This document shows positions 47,088 through 58,961 of a stretch of 64,000 nt of DNA, piece by piece. This DNA comes from Plectosphaerella cucumerina (lineage: Eukaryota > Ascomycota > Sordariomycetes > Glomerellales > Plectosphaerellaceae). The number at the start of each line of letters is the position of its first letter. Positions within the stretch are counted from its first letter, which is position 1. The notes under the pieces are model-generated. The model made no database searches, was not told the origin of the DNA, and was given only the letters and a program-made list of their open reading frames with translations. A program made the position numbers and the translations under genes. The stretch spans positions 2,480,001 to 2,544,000 of the forward strand of contig JAGPXD010000003.1 in the NCBI GenBank assembly GCA_020746995.1, read 5' to 3'.

Positions 47088-48703
47088 ATGGACGAAGAAC
47101 CACACCTCCCTCGCCTCCCCATCGGCGTCAGGTGGACCGAATCACAAGGCATTGTCCGCGACCCCAACTTCCGGAAGCGCGGCCGCCGCGAATCCAACGA
47201 CTCGTCCCGGAGGAGGTTCGAGTCCAGCGACCCAGCCATCTTCTCGAGCGACGACGACCCGGCTATCGACAACTACGTCCAAGGAGCCCGGCGAAAGCGG
47301 CGCTATGTCGGTTCCTGGTTCCATCAGCAGCCGCTCCCGTCGTCGTCAGATTCGGCCTTTGACGAGCCAATCGTGTCGAGGCCGCTGCCCAAGGCTAGGC
47401 GGACGTTCAAGCGGCAGCTCGATAGTGGTGTGTGGCTGGGGAGCGACAGCACCGACGACGGCTTCGATGCTCTTCAAGTACCGAAGCAGGCGAAGCTGCC
47501 CATCCCGCAGCCCGTCGTGGCGCCGCCGAAGCCTGCCATTTCCGAGCGGGAGCGTGAGGCGCAGAGGTTGATCCAGGTGTGCCTGGATGAGGGAAACGAG
47601 ACGGTAGACCTATCGTGAGTTTGTTCTGTCCTCATTGGAAGCTCGTGGCTGACGTTGAGTACAGGGCAATGGGCCTCGAGAGCCTATCCGAGGGCACGAT
47701 CAGACCCCTGAACGCTATCGTTCCGATCCCCCTCGTCGCCAAGGACGTGCCGTTCGAACAAAGCCCACCATCTATAAAGCTGATTCTTGCGCGCAACCCC
47801 CTTCACCGGATGCCTAGCAGCATCTGTGACCTCGAGAACCTCACCCTGCTTAGTCTGCGGGGATGCGGCCTCCGGGAGCTGCCGCCAGCAATTGGCCGTC
47901 TTACCAAGCTGCAGACTCTGAACTTGGCCCAGAACCGGCTCACGAGTCTGCCAGGGGAGCTTCTGAACCTCCTCGCCCTGCCATCCAAACTCCAGGACCT
48001 CTTCCTCCAAGGCAACAACTTCCGCAAAGCAGCACCGTCACCAGGGGATCAGCAGGAGCACACGATACCCGAGGAGCCTCAATTCGTAGACATGCGACCT
48101 GGCGGGCTTTACGAGTGTATTGGGGCGCGGTTCCTGTCACGGTCGCTCGTCGAGTACTCTGATTCCACTGGCCGCCGGACCTCCGAGTTCTCGCTCGAGG
48201 GACCGTTCGAAAACAACAAGATCCCGGTTGCTGCGCCCTCGCTCGTAGATGGCGGAAACCACCTTCCTTATTCTGAAGTCACACACACACCTCCGCCAAG
48301 GGCGAGCTTCGTGCCCTCGCTTCTGGAGCTCGCCGCGAGAAGCTGCTACCGCAGCTCAGACCTGGACCAGTTGGTGGACTACCTACCGGATTCGCTGCCG
48401 GGCCCACGTAGCGCTGTGCAGCGCGCGGTTGCGCAGCGGGCGAATGGAGGCCAGGAGTGTGCGGGCTGTGGCAAAATCCTGGTCACACCCGCCGCCCAAT
48501 GGCTAGAGTGGTGGCAAGTTGCGCGCGTGAGCTCGGGAGAGTCAGCGCAGAGCTTCACCCCGTGGACGGAGGATAGGGAGGAGCAGGCGATCCCGTTCCT
48601 GCGCAAGGGTTGCACATGGAAGTGTGTGCCCGAGAGCGCGGCGGTCGGGGGATGGATGGGAGGCATTGCGATTAACATTGGTGTTCCGGAAAGGGAGGAC
48701 TGA
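47088..48703 (+). CDS. Leucine-rich-repeat protein
   Basis: Exons 47088-47614 and 47665-48703 (50-nt intron) give 521 residues. The first 165 are charged and probably disordered (RKRGRRESND, ARRKRRYVG). A short helical motif EREREAQRLIQVCLDEGNETVDLS leads into about four LRR units between residues 210 and 300 (LILARNPLHRMPSSICDLEN; LTLLSLRGCGLRELPPAIGR; LQTLNLAQNRLTSLPGEL; LQDLFLQGNNF). Nearer the end ECAGCGK and GCTWKCV provide four cysteines that could bind zinc. This layout occurs in conserved fungal LRR proteins of undefined function; I do not assign one. The stop lies 144 bp from that of the convergent RNA cyclase gene. Confidence 0.8.
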
Positions 48704-48750
48704 TTAGGCACGTGCTAGGCTGGCTGAGCACGTGGGATGAGTGTTGGCGA

Positions 48751-48773
48751 ACGGCACGGCACGGCACGGCACG
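48751..48773 (+). repeat. ACGGC tandem repeat
   Basis: Four perfect copies of a five-base unit between the convergent LRR and RNA cyclase stop codons. Confidence 0.85.
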
Positions 48774-48847
48774 AGGGCCTGGTGTGTGTCTCCAGAGCGA
48801 TAGCGTCGGCTTCACCGAAGCCCCTGAAATGGGAAAACCACGCATTT

Positions 48848-50213
48848 TCATGGTATGGGAAATCCGACCCCCGCGCACACGGTTCCCTTGTTGAAGAACT
48901 TGGCGGCAGGCAGCATTTCCGAAGCCACCCACCGTGCCGTCTGCGCATGCAGACTTCCCTGGCCGAACGGCTCGTCACCCCTGTCCAGGCGCATCCTCTC
49001 GTCCTCGAGATAGGCAGGGCTCTTCTCGTCGTGTCTGAAGAAGGTCGACTCGCCGTCTGCCAGGGTCTGGAAGACAACGAGCTGGTCCTGCATGTACTCA
49101 TCGCCCATGGAGCCGCCGGGCGCGGTGACCTCGCGATGGAGATCCTTGACGAGAGCCGTCGAAAGAGACCGCACGAAAGTCGGTTGAGCCTTTGGCTTCT
49201 TCGGATAGGAGGCGAGCGAGTCGCGACCCCAGCGGAAGGCGCCGTCAGCTGAGTGTGCGACGAGGAGGACGTAGACGCGGGCGTCGTGGCCCGAGTCTTC
49301 GAGCAGGACGAAGTTGACGTCTGCCGTGGGCAGGACCGCGGCCAAGTCCGACGCCAGGCGATCCTGGAAGGCGGCTTGTAGCTGGGACGGGACAATGATG
49401 GACACGTCGACGCGGGATATTGTGGGAGAGGCGGCGAGGCTGGCGAGCTCCTGCCGTGTCTGGTGCGGCTGAAGCCTCTGGCCGGGCTTCAAGGGGTGGA
49501 TGGTATAACGGACGCAACCCTTGGTGGCGGGGCCGGTGGCCCAGGCGCGGCTCTCGAGGGAGGACTCGACGAGGATGCCGTACCGCGCGCGGAGCGTGGG
49601 CAGGAGGACCTGAGAGAGGTACTCGAAACTTGGCGAGAAGGAAACATTTGTGCCGCCGGTGATGGTGAGTGTGATGGGGGCGTCGGCGTCGCTCGGGCCT
49701 GATGCGTGGAGGAGGAATGGTAGGACGGCCTGGAAGATGAGGGACGTGCTGGCTGCCTCGGAAGGCGCGGCAATGGTGATAATCCTGTCGATGAGGGCAC
49801 AAGGGGCCCGTGTTGGCCGAAAGACGACAGTTTTACTGCCAACTTGGAGACCTTCCACGTCTGCTTGGGTCGTTGATGCGAGGTATTCAATGGAAGTGGC
49901 GTGTTGGCTCTTCAAGCCACCTGTGATAGCAGGGGGTCAGCGATACCGAAAAGACGGGATGGTGGCTTTGTGGTTTGAATATGTAATCGAAAAGCGGGCG
50001 CTTCACATTGCTTTTCTTTTTCCTCGTGGAGGTGGTGATGGGGGTTGGACTTCAAGTTGACTTACCGCCCTTGGGCCGATTTGCCCTGATATTGTTCACT
50101 CTCACGGCCTGAGAGGTGATTGCAGCGAGAGAGAAGGCAACTCGGACAACTTGACCCCCGCCCTCTCCTCTTGATCCATCGATGTCGATGATACTGTCAT
50201 TCCTTCTTGTCAT
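48848..50213 (-). CDS. RTCA: RNA 3'-terminal phosphate cyclase
   Basis: Converts RNA 3'-phosphate ends to 2',3'-cyclic phosphates using ATP. Exons 50066-50213 and 48848-49920 (145-nt intron) give 406 residues. The N-terminus DIDGSRGEGGGQVVRVAFSL and the block NIRANRPKGG are diagnostic. Further blocks are TIAAPSEAASTSLIFQAVLP, GGTNVSFSPSFEYLSQVLLP and DEYMQDQLVVFQ. The probable nucleotidyl-accepting histidine lies in GSLHAQTARWVA, aligned with LHTQTA of the human enzyme. The catalytic set therefore seems intact, unlike Rcl1, the inactive ribosome-biogenesis relative. Start is the ATG at 50213 (MTRRNDSIIDIDGSRGEGGG). A fragment of this gene recurs at 62556-62677. Confidence 0.9.
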
Positions 50214-52570
50214 CTTGGCATTGGTGTCCTCGTTGTTGCATGGGTGAATGTGACGAGATGTGCCAGGTTTCAGGGGGGCGCAAGAGGCGCCTACGCGTAG
50301 GGTGGCCGATGGGTCAGAGGGCCGGGAAGGAACGGGACGAAGCAGTTGGCACCTGCCAATATGAGTAGGGCTGCGTTGGACTTGCAGCAAAATATTTCTT
50401 CGGGTTCTTTTGTGGCAAGAGCTTATTGGTGTGGTGTTGGTGATGGTGACCGGGACTGTAGTGACTGCAGGATGGTGTGAGGATGAGTCCTCGCCGCAGG
50501 CCCCCAAGCTTTCGATTTAGTCACCCCGCCCTCGGCGAACGCGTCTGTACTGGTATCACGCACAAACGCACTGCGGCCTTGTAGCTCGTTTTGGGCAATA
50601 ACTCCCATCACCTAGACGTCAAGAATCTTCACCGTGTACTTCTGGCATGTTTCGTGAACTTGATTGGGTATTTAGGTAGTAGATGTGCTTTTCTACTAGC
50701 TCCCTGTGTGGGCGTTGGGATGGTTGCTCCTACTGCAGCATCCCGGCTGGTCCACTGCCATCGATTTGCCCACCACCGCAACGCACATCAAGAGGCCTTC
50801 AAACTGAGCGGTGAAAAGCAAACATGCTCAGATCCTGCATGCAACTCAATTGAGCTATGCTTGACTGGGCGTCGTGGCAGGGACGGCAACTCGCATGCCG
50901 AATTTGAAGGATGCATCGTGAGTGGTCTAAGGCTGTACGGACCTCGGATGGTCGAAATACTGCCCGGTCTCCAAGTCATCCCGCGGGTTACTTAAAGAGC
51001 AAGGTTCCCGTTTTCTTGCCACCCCTGCGACGGTCTTGAAGGTCTTCGAGTTGCGTCTCATGAGACCCCGGACAGTCACAGGCTAGCCCCTGAAATGGCT
51101 TAAGCTCGGCTCTTGCCTGGAGACCTCCGCTGCTCCTCCCCGGAGGCCCGGGCCACACTGGTAGCGGAACTTTCCTCGGTAGGTTGCTCCTGCCTCTTAA
51201 GAACATAACTCCCGTCATTTCTCTTCCGTACATCACTGCATGGAAGCCCAAGCCTCCGAAGACTCACAAAAAATGCCTCTTTTCTATCATTCTTCACCCT
51301 CATTCCCCTCGTGGCTGCGTTGAGTCCCAATTGGCACTTCATCTTCATTCGTCGGGCCTCTCCAGCCCGAGATCTTGGGCGCCAGAGCACTATCACCCCA
51401 TGACCTGCTGTCGCGTTGACAGCCGCTGCCCAGCCCAAACTGCCCGAAAGCTGGAAACCCCTTGAGCGATGTCGTCTTATACCTCGTATGCCCTGGGTCG
51501 GAGCGGACCTGCGAAGACGAGGTGCCCTTTACCAAGCTGAGCTGCGACATCGCAATCGGAGACATTCGCCAATCACTAGGCTCGGACATCGCAAACTCGC
51601 CAACGACGACATCCCGACCGAGCCGCGAGCGGCCACTGAACAACCGAAGGTTCACTTCCAGCTGAAAAAGGGAGGGACCAGATGGCTGTACGAGGGTTTC
51701 GGTCGTCCAATTCGCCTCAAGATCTCCGTCGCCTCTTCGAAGCGACTCTTGCAGGTACTGCTCAGCCCCCTGGCCGCACATCAAACGGGAAAGCCGATTC
51801 GGCAATGTGGTGGGGGTTCCTGCATGGGAGGGTTAGTGTGCCACACGAATCGCCCCCTTGGCCGACCAGATTCTCGGTTTTCGATATTCGGCTTCCCATC
51901 GTTGGTCGATCTTGTTCATTCCATCGGAGAACTCCCCGATGAAACCGCGTAAGGGAAGGTTCGAGAGTCGGAGGCCACCGACAGATGAGCTGCTGACTGA
52001 CCGAGGTGGCAAGGTCCTGGGTACATAACACCTGGTGCACGGGATGCAATGAAAACCCTGTCTATTCGAAACAAAAGTCTACAATGAATGTCTGTTAAGA
52101 CATACCTCAACCAAAAACTCCAATCAGAAAGAACCCCTGATATGCTTCAACGACCATTATCGACGACCATCGACGACCTTCATCGACGACCATCGACGAC
52201 CATCATCGACAACCATCGATGACGCCAGGCCGATACGACAGCAGGAGGGCACCGACAATAGGATGACGATGACTTGACGAGGATACGACAAGAACATCGA
52301 TGAAGACCGTTGACGGAGGGCACACCGTGGCCAACGGTGCGTCACCAGCCTGCGCCCCTTAAGGAGTGACGATGCCGACGAACGCCGCGTCATCTCTCTT
52401 CCAGGACCAGTCCTCGCAGCCATCAGGTGGCGCAGTCTCCTAGGCAGACGCAAAAGGTGCTCGTCTCCTGCAGAGTGTCAACACGTATACTGAACGACAA
52501 GAGGTTGGTATATGTACCTTCGCGACCTCCAACCATGCTGTCCAAGCCGGCGGTTGATATCCGCCTATTT
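50214..52570. other. 2.4-kb intergenic region
   Basis: Holds the RNA cyclase promoter. Open frames around 51,400-51,950 lack ATG starts or domain signatures and were not annotated. A degenerate tandem repeat lies near its right end (52161-52224). Confidence 0.45.
52161..52224 (+). repeat. ATCGACGACC degenerate tandem repeat
   Basis: About six imperfect copies of a ten-base ATCGACGACC unit, some with CTTC or CAT insertions, lie 350 bp downstream of the small minus-strand gene. Confidence 0.75.
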
Positions 52571-52868
52571 CTAGGCTTGGCCCTTCTTGCCCGCAGCATC
52601 GCGCCTGCGCTTTTGTTCATCGCGGGATGGGACATTCTTATACTGGCTCCGTTCGGCCTTCTCCTTCCTTTCTCTCTGGACCCTGGCTTCCCTCTGGGCC
52701 TGGTCCTCATCGAGCACACCATGCCATTGATCACTGGGTCAGGTCAGCATCGTTCAAACGTACTTCAAGACACACATGTGCCACGGAGTCAGGGCGAGGG
52801 GCTTACTAGGCAAGGGCCGAGCCGTCCTGTGACGCGGTGGAGGATGCCGAGTTCCGCCGGGAAACCAT
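52571..52868 (-). CDS. Small charged protein, 74 residues, two exons
   Basis: Exons 52807-52868 and 52571-52733 with a 73-nt intron (GTAAGC donor, GCTGACC branch-site candidate, CAG acceptor). The start is the ATG at 52868 (MVSRRNSASSTASQDGSALA) and the stop is TAG. The N-terminus is Ser-rich. The junction gives ALAYDQWHGVLDEDQAQRE, followed by a highly charged helix (REARVQRERKEKAERSQYK) and a basic end (DEQKRRRDAAGKKGQA). Such a coherent charged helix is unlikely by chance over a clean splice. I do not recognise the family; nuclear or nucleic-acid-linked roles are only a guess from charge. Confidence 0.55.
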
Positions 52869-55800
52869 CTTGCGAACGAGGGGATATGTTCGGACGAATC
52901 AACAGCAACGATCACGATGCGGGAGCACAACCGAAGACGACGATGCTACGACGAGAGTGTTGAGGGCGTTGATGGGTAATCGGGTGGATGGGTGTGCTCG
53001 ACTGCTTGTCCCAGGCCTGGGGTGGCCGGCTCCTTTTATGCCTGTCCGGTCTGGCTTTGCGACGGGTCGCCCTGTCTGTCCTCACACCGCTGTGTACGGG
53101 AGACGTGCTCAGGTCGGGGGTAGAGGAGGTGAGGCGAGCGTTTGGTGGATGGGTGGGGCGGCGGCGGCGGCGGGAAGCCGGTGTCGTCGTTTTGCTAAGG
53201 TCCTCGGTGTCGACCTGTCGGGTGGCGGCTTGTCTCGGTATCGTTGTTGGCTGTCTTTTGGGATTCGTAAGTGTTGTGTCCAAGAGATGGAAGGGAATTT
53301 CCAATAGCGTTACTAACAATCCCATCACAGTTCCTGTCGTGTTGGAGAACTTCAACTTGATCGTGCCCCTTGGGGGAACAGTCCGAGGCCAGCTTCTTAA
53401 GGGCGACGCGACGCGTAAGGCAACTGTCATCCAGCGAAGGAAACCACCAAGGGCGCGGACCGTCGCCAAAGAACCCATGGGTCCATGCTGGAAAAGCAAA
53501 AGTCGAAAAACTTCGAACGATCCTCGATTCGAGAGGCGCAGCCACATCAAGATGGGCTTGGGCAGACTGCGAGGTGGAACAGTGTTTGGCGACTTCTCTG
53601 ATTGCCATTGCTGCCTAGGGGGTCAAGCGCGTTTTGCCCGTCCCACCACGGGAGTCCTGGATCGTCAACCTTGCTGCGCCTTGCTCAGGATTTGAGACGC
53701 ACACCGAAGCCCCCATTGTCGATGGATACGCTATTGCTCGTGCTGCAGACGATGGGACGGGCGATGTTGCGAGAAGACAGGAATACTTCCTGACCTTTCG
53801 TTTGGTTTCCAAGAATGAGGGGTTTCGAAGGAGGTACCGAGAGGCCGGTACCCCCGTTTCGGTCACAGCACATGTGTCTCTTGCAGCAGACCAATCAGCA
53901 TATGGGCACGCAACTCTGCCTGAACCACACACCCTCAGGGCCTTGCCAGCGGCGGCTTTCCACTTAGGTCACTACCTAGGTCTCCTGCAGTGGACGTTGG
54001 CGCTTGATCGGCGGCTGGCCATCGTGGAAGTGGCAGGTCTACGACGGCGGTGGATAGATCTGGGCGCCCTGAACACCGCCCTGAATCGCTGCGCTTTCGC
54101 ATCTTTGGCACTTCAGGAGATTATCCATATCAATACTGTCCGCCGGTGGGACTTTTTTTGGTTGGCGGTCGGCACTTGGCCAGCCCAGCCCCTGGGCGCC
54201 TCCAGAATGGGATTGCTGCCTGCCGTCACGTCCGTACGGGGAGGCCCTCAGGATGGGTGGGCAATTTCCGGATGCGCGTCTTGCAGTCGCTCAAGTTCAA
54301 ACTCGCATGAAAATACCGCCGCCGACAGCGTCTTGGGGAGAAATACAGGGCCAGACATGGCTTTGCCCCCCCTGTGGCCAGGTAGCAGAGCGTTCGGCAC
54401 CAAGCCACGACCTTCCGGCTCGGACAATTCCACAACCAGGCGACATGGGGCTGTGGCGATCGACATGCTCGGCGTGCCTCTGGAGCCACCCTCGCCGGAT
54501 GACTCGAAAGAACTGGACAAAACACCACATTCACATCCACACCGCCTCGTACTCATGCCTAGATGCATCTACACGGCCATCCAGGGGCTCTACCCACACC
54601 GTCCGCCTTGAGCTGGTATTGGAGGATGCGGCGATCCTGTTATCTCGGCAGTGCCGCGACGGCACCTTCCGCGTGACGCCCAGCATGGCTTCGCACACTT
54701 TCAAGTCGGGGAGGGGGCGATTCTGGGCCAGCCCTCGAGCGCCCGGCCAGCGACAAGACGGGGCGGACAGAAGTAAAGGGGCGTCGATCTGTTCGCTCAG
54801 GAGGCGCTTCCGGTCCCGTCGCGCGTTTCGCCCGCTCTGCTCCAACGAAGGGCCTTCCGGGCACCATCCCTGGTTATCAGCAGTCTCGTCAGCCGGGCCC
54901 TGGTACCTTGCGCAGGTCCAGGTGTGTGTCTTTCGGCTTGGCAACGAGACAGGAGGACTGCCGTGGCGCCTGCAGCTGGGTCAAGCAGCTCCCTTTGAGG
55001 AACCCCCCCTCCCGCCGGAGCTCGGTTGCTCTTCCCCGGCGTCAACCGGCTTTGAAGCCAGATGCACGATGCCCATACGCGAAACACCCCGCTCGATGGA
55101 TGAATGTCCCGCGGAAGAGTGTCCGGTGCAGGCGGAAGGCGGGATAGCAAGGATGGATCAGCTCGGGCAGGCAAGCTGGGTCCGTTCTCGCCAGGGCTTG
55201 ACGGGCTGGGATGCTGGGCAGCCCTGACCCAACGGCCTAACAGAAGTTTCTGCGCCCGCGGACGAAGAGGCAAGCAAACAGGCAAGGGCAGGCCAATCGC
55301 TGGGAGCAGGCAATCGAAAGGGCATCCGCATTGTTGCGGCATTCCCGGCGAAGCAAGCAGCCTACCAGCCACAGCCTTGCTGCACTTTCCAGCGTGCCTG
55401 CCGACGAGGCCATGCTGCAACAGTGGCCTTCACCACAGAGCAGTTTGACTCGCAAACGCTGGGCCACAACTGCGAGATGCTTCCAGGGGGGATCATGGGT
55501 GAATGTTCCTGTTGTTCCAAGAGGCATCGGTTACCGCCGTCCCTGGGCCGCTTTCCCCCTTTTCTTCTTGTTTCTTCTTACTGAAACCACAATCCGGAAA
55601 TACAGAGCTCGTCATGGTTCTACATCCAACTTTTTTTTTTCGCGTTCAGGGATTGTCCAACCAACGGATTGGACCTGAGAACGCCATCCTGAAGGGCCTC
55701 CAAACAGGCCCCCTCCCGCGTCCCCCTTCTTCTTCTCCCTTGCAGAATTTTTTTCCAACCGCACGCCAGCAGCTGCTGTTTCAGAACGGCGTGCTTAGTC

Positions 55801-56303
55801 TTCAGCGGAAGAAGACCTTGGCAGCCTGGACGGGCGCACCTGCTTTGACCGGTCGGTCTTCCGGGGGAGGTGGGCGACGAAGTACAGCAATCTTCACCAT
55901 GAACGCCCACCCGAACGGTTGGCGCCGTCACCCGCCCACCGAGTTGGCGTCATTTATCATCTCTTATCTTTTCTCGGTCTGTTTCCTTTTGTTGGGCGCT
56001 TGAAGTAAGTTCCGCCGAGTCACACAAGGCGAGGCAAAATGACAGACGAATTGAGGCGATTCAGAGTTGAGGTAATGACATTGTTGCCCTTTTGGGGCCG
56101 CGGCGTGTATCTATTTTCCTAGCCCACCCACAGAAAGGACGGGCAGAGTATCCTCCGATGCTATGTAGGAGCGGGATGCTCCCCTCCTTCACAACCCCCC
56201 CATTCCCCAGGTGGCTGTCGGTACCGCTGAGAGGGGTAAGCCCCCTGGTCCCTGGTCAGGGCCTGAGAGGGTTGTGTCAGGGCTGCCTCTTCGGTAGAGC
56301 GGC
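52869..56303. other. 3.4-kb gene-poor region
   Basis: Several long overlapping frames on both strands (for example 53,634-54,611 and 54,253-55,227) lack domains, and the first one starts only at TTG. They look like chance frames in GC-rich DNA. No transposon or RNA gene was recognised. A run of ten T is at about 55630. Confidence 0.45.
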
Positions 56304-56850
56304 CTAGTCACCATGCTGCCCAGTACCGTCATAGTCGTCCTGGTCTTCTTCGGCAGCGGGTTGTCCTTCGAAGCGCTCCGTGAAGCGAGCCAGTTCATCC
56401 TCAACTGCCTGGGTTGACGGAGATCTCTCGGTGGGAAGCCAGCGCAATACGGCATCAGGAGCAGGCCCCTCATTGAACGGCCCAAGATCGAGGCAACCGT
56501 TGGCTGCGCTGTTAGGCTCAAGAGGACTATGAGGTCGAGTCGGGGTTAGCGTTGGGTGCGCTCCAGGGCCCTGCATCACTACACCCTCGATTCTAGGTGG
56601 CGACATACCTGTGTGGTGCAGAGGCGGGCTCATGGGAGCCTTGGGTCGCCCGGGCATTGGAGCCCGCTGAAGAGGGTCCCGAAAGGGGGGAGGTCTCAGG
56701 GGATCCCTCCGAGTAGCCGCCCTCGGTCACAGGACTCTCAGGGGACTCGTCCGAGAAGTTGTCCTCGGGGGAAGAAGTTTTAGGGGCTTCGCCTGGGAGG
56801 TCGGCCGCCGGGGCGGTCGCCTCTCCATGGCTCGACTGGTAGTCAGTCAT
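56304..56850 (-). CDS. Hypothetical Ser/Pro/Glu-rich protein
   Basis: Modelled as exons 56609-56850 and 56304-56526 with an 82-nt intron (GTATGT donor, CATAG acceptor), 154 residues. The N-terminus is MTDYQSSHGEATAPAADLPG, followed by Ser/Pro/Glu-rich sequence with SPE and SPxS motifs. Exon 2 is better structured: NGCLDLGPFNEGPAPDAVLR, RWLPTERSPSTQAVEDELAR and an acidic end. The frame stays open upstream to 57162, so a longer protein starting there cannot be excluded. Function unknown; low complexity suggests an intrinsically disordered, lineage-specific protein. Confidence 0.4.
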
Positions 56851-57464
56851 GATAGATGCTGGTCGGCTATGTGGGCCCGCGGATTGTGCGTGTTGAGACT
56901 GTGTGAGAAAGGTGGCATTTGACGGAGATCTTGAGTCGGCGAAAGCTGATGTCGAGAGATACACTGAGGAAGAAGACGCGGGATCTCGTGGGCTTAAGTA
57001 CAGACAGACATCGTGTGCGTCCAAGCGTTTGCCAGCTTTCACGAGGGGCAGACGAGGGACCAGGTAGCCATTGAACGTCAGCTTCGTGTCCCTCATCAAA
57101 CGGAACGTCCGACTTGTGATGGCAAACTGTACACCGAGTTCCCGGGCGGGACGGCCTAGCATGTAGCGTACGGTTGCTGCGTTGTCAAGTACCGCTCGGC
57201 ACGCCGCTCGGCGCGCCGCCCCTGGCCGCCACGCCCCTGTTTCTGTGTGCTTATGCCGGCCCGCGCAGTGCCGGAGAGGGTGCGGACTGCTTCTGCTCCA
57301 AGAAAAGAAACCTCCCGAGTACCCGGTGCCCCAGGCACACGAATAAAAGACCAGGCGGAGACGCTTCTGCCACCAGGACCCCCGGGTCCGAACGAGTTAT
57401 TTCTTTTTCACGGCCAGACTGACGGTCGCGTGGCATTTTGTCGACGGTGACGAGCAACGGGCGT

Positions 57465-57490
57465 GGGGGGGGGGGGGGGGGGGGGGGGGG
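57465..57490 (+). repeat. Homopolymer of 26 G
   Basis: An uninterrupted run of 26 G on the plus strand. Exact length may suffer from sequencing or assembly error. It can fold as a quadruplex. Confidence 0.85.
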
Positions 57491-58207
57491 CTGGCTCGGT
57501 CGTCGATCCTACTAACTACACCATTGCAATGGCCGCCGCCCGCCGTTTGGACGTTGACAATCCGGCAGAGGGGAGTGAAACGACTAGAACCACGCCATGC
57601 CACGTTCGGCTCGGTATTTATTGCACATGCTGGTGAAGACGGAGAAGCGGTGAAGACCTACGTCGGGCGGCGGAAGCTGCCTCGGGGGGCAAAAAGCATG
57701 CCGGGGGAAGCAGGGCTTGGGGGAGGTCATCTTGGCTCGAAGGCCATCGCCAGCAGGCGTGTGCTCGCGACGGGGGCTCATTTCCACGGAGGCCAACCCT
57801 GCGGCCGGAGCGGAGCCCTCTCCAGGGCTCCTGTGTCGTGTTGTTTCCTCGTCATGGGAAGAGAGGGAAGTTGGAGGGGCACTCCAACGGACGGAGCCCA
57901 CCCCGGTGGGCGAGGAAAAGCAAGTCTCAGATGACTGATTCAAGGGCCGGGCTAGGCCTACGCCCCCAGCTGCCCATGTGTGTTGATACCTGACGGGATC
58001 GACCGTGAGCAGAAAGCCTTACCTTGCACCTCGGTGGCCGCCCGCATGGGGGAGTTGCTGCACAGCCGCGGCGTTGCGGACAAGCACAGGACAGAAAGAT
58101 GAGGCAGGTAGCCTAGCGGCGGTGACCAGGGATGCCTCGATGCAGGTAGCCGTGGATTCGAGCGACGGGTCCTCAGCGTGACACGTACGCCTCCGTCTAA
58201 TTAGACC

Positions 58208-58240
58208 GGAAAGAGGGACGGAAAGAGGGACGAAAGAAGG
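58208..58240 (+). repeat. 12-base tandem repeat
   Basis: Two perfect copies of GGAAAGAGGGAC followed by a partial degenerate copy. Confidence 0.8.
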
Positions 58241-58931
58241 ATGCTCCCAACCCGCTAGGGTATGTGCAAGAGCGAATCTCGACCTGTGGAATTATTTCGA
58301 GAGCCCGACCGGTGCTGATTTTGGGTTGATGTCATCGACCCTGGATCCCCGCTTAGCGTTGAGGGGGCTGTTTGCCGGCGGCTATGGCTCAAACACGGGC
58401 CCAACGGCCTGGAAAGGCGAATGCGGGTGGGTGTGGGAGACCAGAGGGGCCCCAGGCCAGGCTGGACAGGAAGGGTGCTGAGAACACGCATCGAGGCTTC
58501 GACTGCATCAGCGATCCGGCACCTCGTCGTCGGCGGCATGCGGTGGTAGTCTGATGGCTGCATGGCATGTTCATGAAATTGTGCGGGAGTGTTCATGTCG
58601 GCTGCGAGCGAAGTCGGATGCATTCACGCATAGTTTGATTCGGAGGTAGAGGGGCAAAGGCAGGGAGATGCGAGGTTGCGTCAAGCCGTCCGTCTGGGCT
58701 GCCCGTTGCGGTTGTGGTGGGGAGGGGAGAGACGACGGGAGGCAGCGGTGCAGAAGGGAAGGGGAATAAGGGCGGGTGGCGCCCACACTGGAATGGCGGG
58801 GGTGGCCCAACGCCTCTGGGCCCGCTCCTCTGCTTGCCTCCACTGCTGTCTCGCTCTTGCTTTCAGCTGTCTTGAGCCTGCCTCTCTTCTGCCTCACTAC
58901 ACCTACTTGCCTTCTGCATACTACTTTTCCG

Positions 58932-58961
58932 CAACTATCAGCTTCCCAACTATCAGCTTCC
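58932..58961 (+). repeat. 15-base direct duplication
   Basis: CAACTATCAGCTTCC occurs twice in tandem within a CT-rich, leader-like stretch. Confidence 0.85.

Noticed and set aside
48848..49920. Possible loss of the catalytic histidine in the RNA cyclase (Tyr in DEYMQDQ)
   Set aside because: The catalytic His corresponds to LHxQTA further on, which is present, so the enzyme looks intact.
51416..51952. Plus-strand frames at 51,416 and 51,462
   Set aside because: Both begin with TTG rather than ATG, and no intron joins them into a coherent protein.
53634..55227. Two overlapping plus-strand frames of about 325 codons
   Set aside because: The first starts at TTG. Both have random-looking composition with many Cys, Trp and Arg, and no domain.
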